A stretch of DNA of 64,000 bases. Source: Vitis vinifera (Eukaryota > Streptophyta > Magnoliopsida > Vitales > Vitaceae). The DNA lies in contig NC_081807.1 of assembly GCF_030704535.1 (NCBI RefSeq), positions 7,714,001 to 7,778,000 of the forward strand, read 5' to 3'. Below, piece after piece: positions 9,961 to 22,990 of the stretch. Position 1 is the first letter of the stretch. Each line of letters opens with the position of its first letter. Under the pieces are notes generated by a model. It worked only from the letters and a program-made list of their open reading frames with translations. It was not told where the DNA came from and did not search any database. Position numbers and translations under genes: made by a program.

Positions 9961-12900
9961 TAAGTATCTATATACCACATATTTATGATATTTTCATTCT
10001 TAGGCCGAGAATGATATGGGAGATACTAAAGTCATGGTTCTCTCATTGTAGTACCAAGAAAGCACTTAAGATGAGGAAAATGCTTAGAAAAGATGCATGG
10101 AGAGACTCATATTATAAATATAATTTCTTATAAATAATTTTGTCGTTTCTTTTGCTCAATCTTTCTTATGTTCCTCTTCAATTTTCTATAACTAAATTTA
10201 TAATTTATATTTATAGAAACCTTCTAACTTAAGTTTATTTTGATGTGATTAAACAAGCTGACATGTCATTTAATTTATTTGCAATCTATGTAAAATATAT
10301 TTAAAAAATCATATATTTTAGACTAATTTATTATTTAATTTTTTGTTGAGTATTCAAATCATGATTAAATTTCATTAAGGAAAAATGCATTCACAGTGGA
10401 TGAAGGTGTGTAAACTTCTGAAATTACTTTAACACAGAGAATTTGTCATAAGGGAAAAATATATATAAAATTTTAAATAAATGTAAAAGGAAATAAAAAA
10501 TTAAATGTTTGATTTGAGAAATAATAATTAAAGTTTTTCCTTCAATTTTGGAACTTTTGGCATTCAACTAATAAAATCTATATGACATAATTTAAATAAA
10601 GCATTGTATTATATTAGCATTCCGACATGGTACAACCTAAGTGCTAGACATTTTTTGTTATAAATTTGTTGATTATAAAAGGAAGGTTTTTAAATTCTTT
10701 TTTATTTTTTTACTACACGACTTTCATTAATAATTTTTAAATCCCAATAATTTCATTATTCATTAATAGCAAGACAAATTAAAGGTTTTTTCTATTAAAA
10801 AAATTTAAGGCAATACCTTGATTACCATGTCAACATGTTTATGAGATACAAATTTCCAAGCATAAGCCATATGCATATGAAATAATTTGTCAAAATTTTA
10901 TATATATTGAAAATCGATTTTGGAATAAAAATTTAATAATTTAAAATTCCCTTAACTATTCCTAAAATCGAGTTTTCTCACTTTTATTTTATTTATTTTT
11001 TTTGCATTTTAAGATTTTTTTTTTACCTAGATTTCATCAAGAATAGAAACGTCAATGGTGAGTTTAAGATATGTCATATTTATCTCAAGTGTAGCCTTAT
11101 AATAAAAATATATACCCATACCTTTTTAAACCTAAAAGGGAGCATGGAAAGTTGGGGCAATGTGGGAAAACTAGCCGCTAGGAATGGTAGAGTGGGTTTG
11201 GGATGGAGCACCTCATGTATTACTCAATTCCCTAACCTTAAATCTCATACGGTATATGCTATTTATCTTTGGGGCTCTCTAGATCTTCCTTAGCAAAAAA
11301 AAAATTGTTTTCAAAACAAAAATACATATTAGATTAGAGATAAAAAATTCAAACATGTGATATGGATGTTTGCAGATCAAATCTCATCCAATGAAAATAC
11401 CAAAATTTTGTTAGTCATTGTAGATCTCTCATCTACCCAAGAGGCTTCCACCCTATCCTTCCCTTTATGGTTTTTGGCACGAAAGAAGGGTGAACTTCTC
11501 TTTTTCCCATGAAGGTGGTTAGGGTTACTCTCTTTGGAATCTCAAAAATCTAAGCAGGAAGATTTAAACCGTAACTCCTAAGGAGGTTTATATAGGTTTC
11601 CTTATGGGCTTAACTTGAGCTCAAATTGGGTTTGGGTCATTTAATCTGGCCCACTTTGGTCCTAATTAATTCATTAGTCATATTGAACTCCAATTAATTA
11701 ATTAACCAAATCTAAAAAGACCATTCATATGATCTAGTGCAATATTGTGTTTTACTAAAACACCCTTATGCACACTTATAAATTATATACTCAAAATACC
11801 CTCAAAGCGTGTGTCATCATGAACTAGGAGCTCAAGTAGGGACCATTGGGATCCATAGGAAAATATTTATTCCTTCAAAATCTAATTCTAAAATTGACTT
11901 AACACTCTACTAAATAGAATTAATTGCAATTTAGTATCCTATGGAATTACAATGATGCAAAGCTTAGGTCCATGACCTATGATCCATTACATGCAGACTC
12001 CCTATATACTGGTATCTGTTATCTAATAGGGTAGTGCTATCAACCTATCAAGATTACCTCTGTAATTCTTGAGTTATAGATCCTAATATTAAGTAATTAA
12101 TTGACCTATTATAATTCCAAGGAGCAAATGCCAAATTTTATTAAAGAAATTATTATGACTTCAAATTTCATAATCATATGTCATTTGAATCACCCAAGGG
12201 GACACATTATCTCAATTCCATGAGATATCATGATGCCTTCATTAAGAATACTTGTTACTACCAACCTTTATGAAGAGTGACCCAATCCGTAGGGATATGT
12301 GACCACATTAGGGCCTCACTTATATGTCAAAGCCTCCTATTGATTTTAACATAGACTCAAAATACTTTTAAAATTGAGAGTCCATGAAATATTCTAAATT
12401 AATGAATTATGATATCATGATAGCCTTATATCATGATTTATAGTAGATCTTCAACCTATAATCCTGCATACTAGTGTACTCACTATGTGAAACTTATCTC
12501 TACGGCCAAGATAAGTCATCCCTTTAATTGGAAGGTAGTGCACTATAATCTCTATTAGATTACCCAAATCCATAAATTGATTGTGAACAACTTATATCTT
12601 ACAAGGAACCCATGACTTGTATCTTTTATACAACTCTTAATGCAACAAAGTCATGTATAATACAAGTGATATGGGATGGATGCTCAAATCAATATTAATG
12701 CATACAATGGATAGAAAAGTGGAAGCTCATGTCTAACTTTGTTATATCATGTCTTGCTATTAAGGGCTCTATCCTAACAAGACCCCTATCCTATTCTCAT
12801 CTTAATTATATTATTATTTTTTATCTCTGCTCCAAACCTAGGGTAGGGTGGGTTAATGTGCTCCCATCCTTGTTTATAAAAAATAATATTAATCTAGTCC

Positions 12901-14390
12901 CGCTCTATCTCATCCCATAGGAGTATTTTTGTATGGTTAGGTTTCGAACACAAAATCATATACTAAGAAAAACAATTTTGTAAATCTCATAACTAACATA
13001 TAAAAAACACAATAACAACCTAAACAAATTCCAAAATTCCATTCTTAGTTCTATAAAATAATTGCTCATCAGTATTAAAATGGCTTAGAATCCACCACAC
13101 AGATTTGAAAAAAACAAAAACACAAAAATAGAAATACCAATCCTAATGCCAAAAAGCATCCGCTTTCTTCAAGCCCCTTTTCTTGATAATGAAGCTAGCA
13201 TCAACGAATGAAATTGAAAGAGAGGGCCAAGACCAAGCTTTTGGTGTTGTTAGAAGACATAATCTGGGCCTAGTGCCACAAGATCTCAATCTTGGATGAA
13301 GTCATCACCATGGTTAGAACCCCAACGCCCGGTTGTCTTAGCAAACCAATCTCAAAAAACCCTTTGAGTCCATTCCATACAATCCCATTAGATCATCATC
13401 ATTGATGCAGATGTGTTATAGTTGGGATTTGAAAAGAAAAAAAGGCATTTGCAAAGAAAAAAGTTATGAGATTTGCAAATTAGAAAATGAAATAAGAGAA
13501 ATACTAAGAAATGTATAAGGGAAAATGGTGAGTTGGTTTTGGGGAGAGGATGCAGTTTTAGAGCAAAGAATGGGGAAAATATCTAAGAGAAGCCCTAAAA
13601 TGTGGGTTGAAACAGATACTTATGCCAAGTGTCAATTGGTAAATTCATATCCGGGATGGAGCAGGGTAGGTTGGTACAAAACCATACCCATTCCGAACCT
13701 AATTCAAATTTTGAATAAGACCCATATCCATTCCATCCTCGATTAATACACTTTTATACCCATCCTAATAGGGCCATAGTGGGGTAGGTAACCTGTTTAA
13801 CCCACAAAACTATCATTCTTCATTATTGGCCGCTAATACCTACTGTACACTACCACTTTAAAGTTTTTAATTATAATAATACAAAAATAATTTAAAAATA
13901 GCTAAACTAAGTTTCCAACAATTCTTTTCTAATAAAGGTAATGTCTCCAAGTTAAAAAAAAAATAAAATAAAATACAATCCAATAGGTGAAAGTGATCAA
14001 TAATCAAAATTTTATAACAAGAAATATGAATATATAGAAGGCAAAATGAAGATGAATTTGATAAAAACTTCTGCTATAAGAAATCAACTTCAAAAACACT
14101 ACAAACTTGTCTAATTAGTGTTTGTCAACAAGGATATTTTTAAAAGGATTTAGCTTATAAGAAAATTATAAAAATAAGAAACCAAAAGAAAAAAAAAGCC
14201 AAAGAGAAATGATTGGAATTTAGGAATATTTATTTTTTCAACCTGATATCAATGATTCTTTCCCATTACCACCACATGGTAGTACGGTTTTTATAGCACT
14301 AGTCATTATAATTTTGTATTACTTTTAATTTAATTGCAAATGTTCTATAATTTTTTTTTTTGGAAAAATTAATTTTGGTTGTTATGCATT
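9961..14390. other. Gene-free interval with probable old repeats
   Basis: No coding sequence could be supported. The interval 11390-12700 is less AT-rich and reads like LTR or other non-coding repeat sequence, but no ends or repeat partners are in the window. At 12830-12870 and 13650-13790 there are G-rich and complementary C-rich tracts (GGGTAGGGTGGG, GGATGGAGCAGGGTAGG). They resemble the hAT-like MITE at 37.9 kb and suggest relatives of it. Confidence 0.4.
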
Positions 14391-14395
14391 TTGAA

Positions 14396-14717
14396 ATTAG
14401 CTTATGGATCACCACTAAATGATTGTTCTGCGCATGGTGAAGATAATGCAGGCCCATCAACCTCACAGCCAGCAGTGCAACAGTGTAGTATACTTTCTGC
14501 ATCTATATGTTTTAATATACAAATAATAATGAGTACATAATAATGGCTAGTCTTTCTTGTGCGTGTTATTTTCTTTAATGAATTTTATTTTCTCTTATTT
14601 TCTATACATATAGTTGAGGATGAAGTTCAAACGAATGCTATTATTCCTTACCAGACTAGACATCCTCCAGTACGTTCATATCGGCTACGTCGACATGCTA
14701 CTGCCCTACAATCATGA
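14396..14717 (+). other. Possible C-terminal coding tail, two exons, unidentified
   Basis: A plus-strand frame near 14400-14490 reads a Ser/Pro/Gln-rich segment containing HGEDNAGPSTSQPAVQ. After a plausible ATATAG acceptor at about 14613, a second segment reads VEDEVQTNAIIPYQTRHPP and ends with an Arg-rich tail and a TGA. The composition looks like a real protein tail, perhaps of a transposon-borne gene, but I do not recognise the family and upstream exons were not found. Confidence 0.3.
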
Positions 14718-14739
14718 TAACCCGACTCTTGGTAGCTTG

Positions 14740-15735
14740 GCATGTAAGGGTATCAACAAAATTTATACCTAACGTCCTTACACTAAAGTAGCAAAGCTAC
14801 TATAGCATAGTGGCTCTAGGATCGAACACTGGGAAGGGTTTTTACTTTAACTGGTGAAGTTCGGAGGATGGAGTGAACTTTTCTTAATAAAAATTAAGTT
14901 AAGATGAAAACATATAGAGATGAAGGTGTGTAAACTAAACTAACATGAAAATAGGTTAAAAGATGGAAAAAGAAGTTTCTCAAAGCTTTGGATAGCCATG
15001 CTTAACTCACTATGTAAAAATGGAGATTTTGGAACTTTTCACCTCGAGTTGGGGAAGCAACTAAGGTGATGCTTACTTCCCGAACCGGTATGAGTTTAAC
15101 AACTGAGTTTTAGTCCTTGAAAACTTACAAAAAGGGTAGTTGAACCTCATAAATGCTCTTTTAATGATATAGATCATCTCCTCGACTTGCAATACAATGG
15201 CTCGTAGGGGATAACTAATGAACATCAGTGGATCTAACAATAAGAATCCACTGAGACCAAAAGCTTATCAAGTATTGGCCATTCAAAGCAAGTCAGAGGG
15301 ATTAAAAGCTTTACTTTGAATGAAAACATTTATGACGCTCAGCTACTTACATTCATGGCTTGGAAATCTCCATCCTGACACGGGAGCTTCACATGGCATC
15401 CATTACTTCAAGAAACTAAAAGGTTTTAGCCTCTCATCCTTGGGGATTTCATCCTCCAAGGGTGTTTGGCTACTAAGAAAATGAGAAAGAAAAGAGAAAA
15501 GAAACGTATGAACAAAAGCTCTTATAACTTATAAAGTTACAGGTTACAAGATTTTATGATCTGAGGCTCTTCACCTCTATTTAAAGACAATAAAAAGCTA
15601 AATTACAAGAGCTATTACAAAAGCAACCTATTCATTGGTTGATTACAAGGGTAAAATAGGTATTTACAAAGCTAAAAATCAAGCAAAATATCTTGGAGAA
15701 CCGGTAGTGGAATAACATCAACAACGTCTCAAAAC
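14740..15735. other. Gene-free, probable repeat sequence
   Basis: No coding sequence is seen. The style (TATAGCATAGTGGCTCTAGG, then a long non-coding run into the hairpin repeat) suggests part of an LTR or untranslated part of a retroelement. No paired copy lies in the window to confirm this. Confidence 0.3.
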
Positions 15736-15739
15736 AGGG

Positions 15740-15960
15740 GATTCAAAGGAATTTCGCAATGTGCCTAAATCCTCCTTGCGAAATTTTCGCAATGTGAAAT
15801 TCACATTGCGAAATGGAAAAATTTCGCACCATGAAGAAAATCCCCTTGCGAAATTTTCGCAATGTGAAATTCACATTGCGAAATGGCAAAATTTCGCACC
15901 ATGAAGAAAATCTCCTTGCGAAATTTTCGCAATGTGAAATTCACATTGCGAAATTGGTCA
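15740..15960. repeat. Three 70-bp tandem repeats, each with a perfect hairpin
   Basis: The motif TTGCGAAATTTTCGC starts at 15776, 15846 and 15916, a constant 70-bp period. Each unit contains TTTCGCAATGTGAA followed after a short spacer by its mirror complement (TTCACATTGCGAAA), which would form a stem-loop in single-stranded DNA or RNA. A further unit boundary motif is ATTTCGCACCATGAAGAAAAT. The third unit is cut short at its right edge. Confidence 0.85.
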
Positions 15961-16639
15961 TTTGACATGATGCAGTTTCCTTCCAAAGGCCATATCTTCC
16001 TCATTTCAGCTCCAAATCATACACGGTTTGAAGCGTTGGATTATTGACTTCCTAAGCTTTCAAATGGTATATAGCATGAAAAAAATGGACTTCGGGAAGT
16101 GCTCCAAAAGTTCAAAGGAAGACTGCAGCTGTTTTCTTCACTCTGTTTTCTTCACTCTGTTTTCCTCTTCTCCATTGCTTGTGCTCGTGTTTCCACTTGA
16201 AATTCAAGCCTATAAACGTACAAAATCCTTGCTTAACTCGCCCAAGTAGCTCCTCCATCAATTGGCATGCTTGAATTGGTTCATAAGCTAATAAAAACAT
16301 GTAAACTTGCCACAAAATGGTTAATACCAATTACTAAGGACCTTAATGAATTAATTGGGTTAAATGAATATGATTACTACTCAAAGGTGCTTAAAACCAT
16401 TATTATTAGGTCTACAAAATAGCACTTTGTGGTAGTAATCAAATCACCATAAGTGGTACAACCTTCAATCAAATTTTCAGCATCTTCAACTGTAGCAAAG
16501 TAAGTTTTGGCATATGCATTGGAGGATACATGTGATGAAAGGTAAGGTTGAACTTAATTTTAATATAAACAAATACAATTAAGATAGCCATTTGAAATAA
16601 TTAGTTTTAATTTATAACATCATAATTATTTCTATGTAG

Positions 16640-18063
16640 CCAAATATTATGTTCCATGTATGATTTCTTCTTGACAAGGTTCGACTTCAAATGCTTGGGA
16701 CCCAGCAAATTGGTTGACAATAAGGTATTCATATTTAGTTATGTCAAGTTAGGATAAAATTACTCTAAAACTATATATCTAATTTTCATTAATTTACATG
16801 AAGGTTGTAATCATGCATTATCGAATTTTGAATGGTATGGATAAAGAAAATAGGAAGCATTTCTTATCTCCAAACTTTGCGGTAAGATATGTTGTAAGAA
16901 TTATAGATTGGTTTTCTTGTTTTAATATAATATATGTTTTGTATTTTTTTTATTACAGTATGATGTGGAAAATAAGAGAGGGTGTGTTTGGTTATAGTTT
17001 CATGTGTGATGGATAAGCTTATCTACTCATAAAGGAGGAAAATAGGTGAAAAAGCACACCTTTTGGAGGGTATGTTTATTCCCTGAAAGCCAAACAACAG
17101 ATAGCTATGATCTTGGATGGAGTTTATCTAGGACAGAGCCATGACTGCACCTAAACATTGCTAGAGTCCCAAACAAAGTAATCTCCAAAATACAGATGTG
17201 ACAATTTAAGAAAATATTTAAAAAATACTCAGCTGTGCACATATGAACAAGTTTTATTTAGTTTAATGAAAATACTTTGTAGTTGGATATTTTTAAGTAT
17301 TGTGCAGAAAATACATGAACACAACTAATTTGATAAAATCATTGTTTTTTTTTTTTTTTTGTTACTTTTAGTTGTTCATACCAATATGCAAGAAAAATCA
17401 CTGGTATTTAAACATTTTGAATATTCATGCGAAAATAATCGAGTTGTTGGATTCATTAATTGACGGAAGGAAAAAACGGATGGATGTCTTCACAGAGAAA
17501 CTGGTAAATATAGTTATAGTCCAATTACTTATGTGAATTGTTGTCATTATTTTTTAAAGATGTCCATATTTATAATTTTATATTGTGTTAAGGTGAACGT
17601 TTTGTCAATTGTTGTTGGGATTCAAGAAAGAAGACCATCAGTGGACATGACAAAATTTGAATTCGTTGTTCCAGAAATTGTCCAACAATTGAATCCATAA
17701 GTTGCAAGATTTGTATTCCTATTTAACTATGGAAAGCAAATCAGGTTATAAATTTACTAATTTGATGCACAATTTACTTATAATTTCCTTAATTACTATT
17801 TGCAGGACAGATTGTGGCATATTTGTAATCAAGTTTATGCAATTAGGGAGTAACGGTGGACTTTCTCGTGCAATTTCAAATGTATTCTATTGTGCTAAAT
17901 AAAATATTTTTTATTTTTTATGATCGTGAATTTTCATTAATATTCTATTATATACTCTTTTGTTCAGGACAAGGTCATAAAGTATAGGGAAAAACTCATA
18001 ACACAACTGATAATGTCTCCAGAAAATGAAGTCAGGGAAAATGTCTACCAGGCTATGGATTAG
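16640..18063 (+). pseudogene. Ulp1-like (C48) cysteine peptidase catalytic domain, degenerate
   Basis: The best exon is 17372-17503 (44 codons, AG/GT borders). It encodes FIPICKKNHWYLNILNI followed by a LLDS segment, the Ulp1-family pattern with the catalytic His in NHWY. The exon at about 17805-17898 encodes TDCGIFVIKFMQ, the motif holding the catalytic Cys. The last exon, 17968-18063, ends YQAMD and TAG. Candidate upstream exons are at about 16640-16724, 16808-16881 and 16958-16982. At 17698-17700 a TAA interrupts the frame just before a possible donor, probably from CAA by C-to-T change, and reading phases across this intron do not agree. C48 peptidases remove SUMO or related modifiers; many plant copies ride on Mutator-like transposons. 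With a transposase relic 2.6 kb away, a transposon origin is likely. Confidence 0.65.
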
Positions 18064-18304
18064 TGATGTTGTTTCATTAGACAATTGGGCTATGTTGTTT
18101 CTGAAAGAGGATTTATTTAAGATTATATAAGTTGAGAAAAGTCATTCTATGAGTTTGTTTGGTCTATAACATTGTAAGCATGATGGAGTCACATTATGAA
18201 ATTATGGTTGGCAGGTGGATAATAGTTCATACAAGCAATAGTTTGGAAATAGAAATTCTATTTTGATTTTCTTATTTTTTGTTATTTTGTTGGTTTATAG
18301 TAGT

Positions 18305-18338
<34 letters not shown>

Positions 18339-19981
18339 GTCTGATGGAGTTCCATTTCCAAATTTACTAGTTTGATGAATGATATAGATATTGAAATGAC
18401 CATTGCCTATTTTATGATTTTTTTGCAAGTGGAAAATGATGATTGCCTATTTTACCATCATTATATACCTTCCTAAGAAGCCGAAATAGGTGAGCTTTGC
18501 TTGTGTGCCGAATATGGGAACATCACATGCACACCTTTAGAACTAAATGACAAAATGTTTTACACTATTTTTGCATGCATTTAATCATGCTTTCCTTCTA
18601 ATCCCATATGAATTTTTTTTTCTTCTTTTTCTTTTCCTTTATGCATTTCATTTTCTCAATTTTATGACAATCAGCCCCATTGTAAATATACATACAATCA
18701 AATACAGAACAAAAAACTAATCAGTCACAGTTCTCAAATGTATTTGAATTGAAGCCATTAGCCTCTTTGCATAGAGGTAAAAACTAGGATGAGAGCATAA
18801 TGATGAAGGGGCATCTTTTAGGTTTAGAGGCAATTGATTATTAAATATGGGGATTAGTCAAAGAGAGAAAAGCATTGTTAGTTTGACTCTTTTGCTTGCA
18901 GAGATTACCCCAACAATGTGGTCACATGAGAGTAATTGTTCAGCATGTGATAGCCCATTTTCCAACTCAATCAAAGATACATTAGATGTCTCCCAATCAC
19001 CGAACTACCCTTTGAATGACTTTGATTTTTACTAGTATATTCTGTGATTTTCTCCATCTGGGTAAGGGTTGTCCTGTCATTGAAACAAGTTTACAAGTGG
19101 TAGATATCATGTTCATTTCTTGAAAAGATTCCATAAAGATTTTGGCAACTCTATTCTAACCAACATAGTCTAAATCTTTTTCATATTATATATGGGTTGT
19201 GCCTTCACATGGTAAAAACTACCATTTTAAGTTCATTTGAACGAAAAAAATTATAAAAAAATAGAAAAATAAGAAATAGATTTTAATATAATAAATAAAT
19301 AAAATTAATTTGACATATTTGTATAATTTATTTCTATACAAAAATAAGTTTATAAATAACTCTATTCTATAATGTTTTTAGATCATTGCAATTTAAAAAA
19401 AAAAAAATACAAAAGCTCATTATCAAAGCTAAGAAGACATTTCTAATTTGAGGTTATAAAAAAAATTATTTTAAGACATACTTGGTGAGAAGGATATGAT
19501 TTTCCTTCAATATTATGTCTTGATATTTGCCTTTAAAAGACATTATACCAATCATTGTGAAGAATTGCAAACATAAATCTTTCAAAAAACGGGTTAATAT
19601 GATGACCAAACTTTTCAAACAACTTTTCTCTGTTGCTTTTAAGTAGCTTCACATTTGTTGAACCATTATATATAAGAAATTGGTAATCAACCCAACAAAT
19701 TGGACTTTATTTAGTCAAAATATTGCATTGTTAGTTTATGTTGTAATTTATCATATGGTTAATGTTTTTTTTATCGTAATGTTAGTGAATTTATGTTGTA
19801 AATGTAATAAAAAATGTAAGGAAAATTGTGAACTATTATAATAAAAAATCTAACACAAATCCACATAATGGAGATAAATAACCTATTACAAATAACTCCA
19901 AATACAAATACATCAAAGTACAATGCAATTAAGCATTACATATATAATCCAAAACATAATAGACATGAAGTAAGTGTATGA
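18064..19981. other. Gene-free interval
   Basis: No gene is supported. It contains a long T-run at about 18308-18337 and AT-rich sequence. No terminal inverted repeats of the neighbouring transposon could be placed. Confidence 0.45.
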
Positions 19982-20362
19982 TTAAGCAATTTTCAAACAT
20001 AGAACAAAAAATAAAAGTAGTCCTACTAAAATTACTTTTTGCAAGAACTCAATTCTTGTTAAAATATGTTTAAAATCTTCATCCACACCATACGTTCTTC
20101 TTTGAACCTCTTCTGGTTCTTGGTAGGTGTTGTTATCACCAAATCCTTCGGGGAAAGCCCATTTAAAGAAATGACAGTCATCTCTAGTATTTGCATATTG
20201 ACAACAATAATATAACCTATTTGGGTTATCATTTGATTTAGAAATTCTAATAGTTGCCCTCTGTCTTGGTGAGCATTTACACATACAACTATGATAAAGT
20301 AGATATTCACCGTTTCTACTATTACCTCTTATATTTCTAAATGAAACACTTGAAGATGTCAT
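19982..20362 (-). CDS. GRF-type zinc finger protein with C-terminal membrane helix (126 aa)
   Basis: A single open frame begins with ATG at 20360-20362. Residues about 25-70 hold four spaced Cys/His residues and aromatic residues (CKCSPRQRATIRISKS, LYYCC, CHFFKWAF) typical of a GRF zinc finger, a nucleic-acid binding fold. The C-terminus, residues about 105-126, is a hydrophobic helix (ILVGLLLFFVLCLKIA) after a short coiled segment. This finger-plus-tail architecture occurs widely in plants as short proteins of unknown role, often near Mutator-like elements. It lies 295 bp downstream of the transposase relic on the same strand and may belong to the same mobile element. The frame is intact, unlike its neighbour. 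Function is unknown. Confidence 0.6.
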   Translation of the reverse strand: MTSSSVSFRNIRGNSRNGEYLLYHSCMCKCSPRQRATIRISKSNDNPNRLYYCCQYANTRDDCHFFKWAFPEGFGDNNTYQEPEEVQRRTYGVDEDFKHILTRIEFLQKVILVGLLLFFVLCLKIA

Positions 20363-20657
20363 GATGTAACCTGTATTTCAATGGAAAACAAGTTAAACAA
20401 ATGTAATGAACATGTACAAAGTTAATAATGATCTTCAAAATAACATTAAAAACATGGTTACAAACCACCCTAAATAATGATAAGATCATAAGTCTAAAAT
20501 AGTGGCATATGTAATTCAAACATCTTTGTCATGACAATCAAGTAAATAAGTAAGTTCCAAAACAAATTCTTACAGATTCTAATTTCATAAACCACACATC
20601 ATCACAATCAAAATAAGATAAAAAGTAGCATGCCACCATACAAGCATAACACTAAAA

Positions 20658-22990
20658 TCATGGAACGGGTAATGGATTTTTGCATGAAGCTTGATTATGG
20701 CCTGCAACTTGACATTGCGAACAGAAGGTAAGTCTTTTTGTACTAAATTGAGACTCTATTCGACGGTGTTGAGGCCTTCCAGGTGGTCGTTTTGAGCATG
20801 GAGGTTTAAGTGAAGAATATAAGCGACCTTGAGCATCACGAACACATCCATCAGCATCAATTGTAGGCATATTATGATTTGGAATTGAATTGAAGTGTCC
20901 AGAATATATCAACTCTTGCATTAGAAGCTTGAAATATGAGTCAACATATTCATAAACATCCTGTTTCATCTCACGTATTGTTGTACATGCATGCTCACAA
21001 GGTATTCTGACCATTTTCCAAGCCTTACAAGTACATGTACGCTCTCTCAAGTTCACGTTTACATATACCTTCATATTGAATACCTTAAACACACCACCAA
21101 CATAGGGATATACAGGAAATGACCCACTCTTTATAATGTTTTCCAACAACTTTTCCTCGGTCTTTCGGTAATTGGAGCTTTCCAATTTTCTGTAGTAGCC
21201 ATATGATCACATGCTAGATGAGCAAACTTATCCATATGTGTCATTACTAAGTTGAAAATTGTGTAATGACGTTCCTCCTTCAGCCAAGCATTGAATGATT
21301 TAACAAGATTAGTTTTCATCTTATCCCATCGTTTTTTGGCAAACTTTGACATTGCCCAATGTTGTGGACTGTTCTCTTCAACCCATTTCTCTAGGTCAAT
21401 GTTGTATGTCTTTAATTTGTTCATGGCTATAACATAATCATCATCCAACCTAGCATACGCAACACTATCAAGTAGCAATAATGCATCCACTTTACATTTT
21501 TTCCCTTCAAACCATGTTTCGTCACATAGCTACTAAAATTCTTTTTCACATGATAATAGCAATATACATGATTTTCTACTCCAAAAAGTTGAGAAACACT
21601 ATGAAGGATTGCTTGATGCCTATCTGATATTATGACTACCTCTTTATCTTGAAGTATGCCCTTCAATTTATGTAAAAACCATAGCCAATCCTCATAGTTT
21701 TCTAAACTTACAACACCAAATGCAATTGGGAACATGTCATCATCAACATCATAAGCTGTTGCAAAAAATAAGGAGCCCCTATATGGTCCACTCAAATGAG
21801 TTAAGCCAATTGCAATAACAAGTTGACAACCCATTAAAAACCCTTGAATTAAAAAAGAATGTGCAATGAACAATTGCCAAAAATGCTCATTTTGTCTGGT
21901 ACATTCAATAATCATCCCTGGATTAATGTCTACCAATCTATGACATAACCATGGCAACAAGATATATGAGTTTTTTGGAAGACCATATATTCTCTCCTTT
22001 GCCATTTCTTTGTATGTCCAAGCTTGCTTATAACTGAATGAAACACCATACCGACTCCTGAAATCTTTGCAAATTTGATGGGGCAAATACTGAGGGGTTG
22101 CCCTTATTACTTTCTCTATGACACGAGCACCTCTCTTTCCCCGCATTGAAGATTGGCTTGAACACTCAACATCTACACAATGATTGTGTACATCATTGAA
22201 GATGTTAACCTTCAAAATTTTGGTTATGCCTACTGAATTAACAGTAATTCTCCAAGGGTACCCATCCACTAAACAACACACAGATATTCGCTTTGGAGAG
22301 TTCTTTTTGAATTTGTATTGAAATCTACCAACTAATGACATCGTATATAATGCATTTCTAAATTCATCTGCATTAGGAAAACTATGCCCACACCCAATAT
22401 TAGGTTGAGGACAAAGACTTAAATCATGTGGCCTAACTTCAGTTTCTGCACATTTGGACATGAAGCCTTGAGAAAGTCCTAAATTAGACTCATTGTTTGC
22501 TTGGCATGATGCAATTGAATTGTGTGTCTCCTCCATACTATTATGACTGCATTTTATAGCACACTTAGTTAATTAATATTATAAGCACCTTGCATCATGG
22601 AATTAATGACAACTAATACAAGATATATCACTTACCAATAATCATTTTGCACATTGACTATACCTCTTTCAACTTCTACTCTTCGAGTCCGTTTTAATAC
22701 ATCAATACGAGCATAGCCATAACTATGGGATAACATCATATGCATGTCCTCATCATCATCCAACTGTTGAAGTGCAGATGGATCAAACTCAAGGGTATAA
22801 TGAAATGTATATTCATTTGAATTAATATCCAATCATTCACATGCCTTTGAAACAAAATCAACATATGACATCCCTTGTCCAATGTACATGCCTTTTTGTT
22901 GCCCACCCTTGTATTGTATTTGTTTATCCTTCTTAGGTACAATCTCTCCTCCTTCATGAAGGTAGCCATAAATGGATTTTCCCAAGTCCA
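20658..22990 (-). pseudogene. MuDR-type Mutator-like transposase, decayed
   Basis: Exon 1 (about 22636-22990) encodes a PB1-like N-terminus (KGGQQKGMYIGQGMSY, then an acidic QQLDDDEDM stretch), with an in-frame TGA at 22833-22835. After a GT-AG intron, exon 2 runs from 22546 through the MuDR DNA-binding region, with GRFQYKFKKNS and a Cys/His segment. It continues through the MULE catalytic core (GPYRGSLFFATAYDVDDDMFPIAF cut by me into parts: GPYRGSLF, FPIAFGVV; then IISDRHQAI). A SWIM zinc finger follows (CTCKAW, then IPCEHA) and a C-terminal CCHC knuckle (CSQCQVAGHNQASC), with a stop at 20658. Frameshifts lie near 21490-21515 and 21150-21195. The usual first catalytic Asp position reads Gly (IGLTHLSG), and the usual Ala-Glu-Ser reads Val-Lys-Ser (VKSFNAW). 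It cannot be an active transposase. Confidence 0.85.

Noticed and set aside
15740..15960. Possible CRISPR-like array (regular repeats with hairpins)
   Set aside because: Only three units in direct contact without unique spacers, in a eukaryotic genome.
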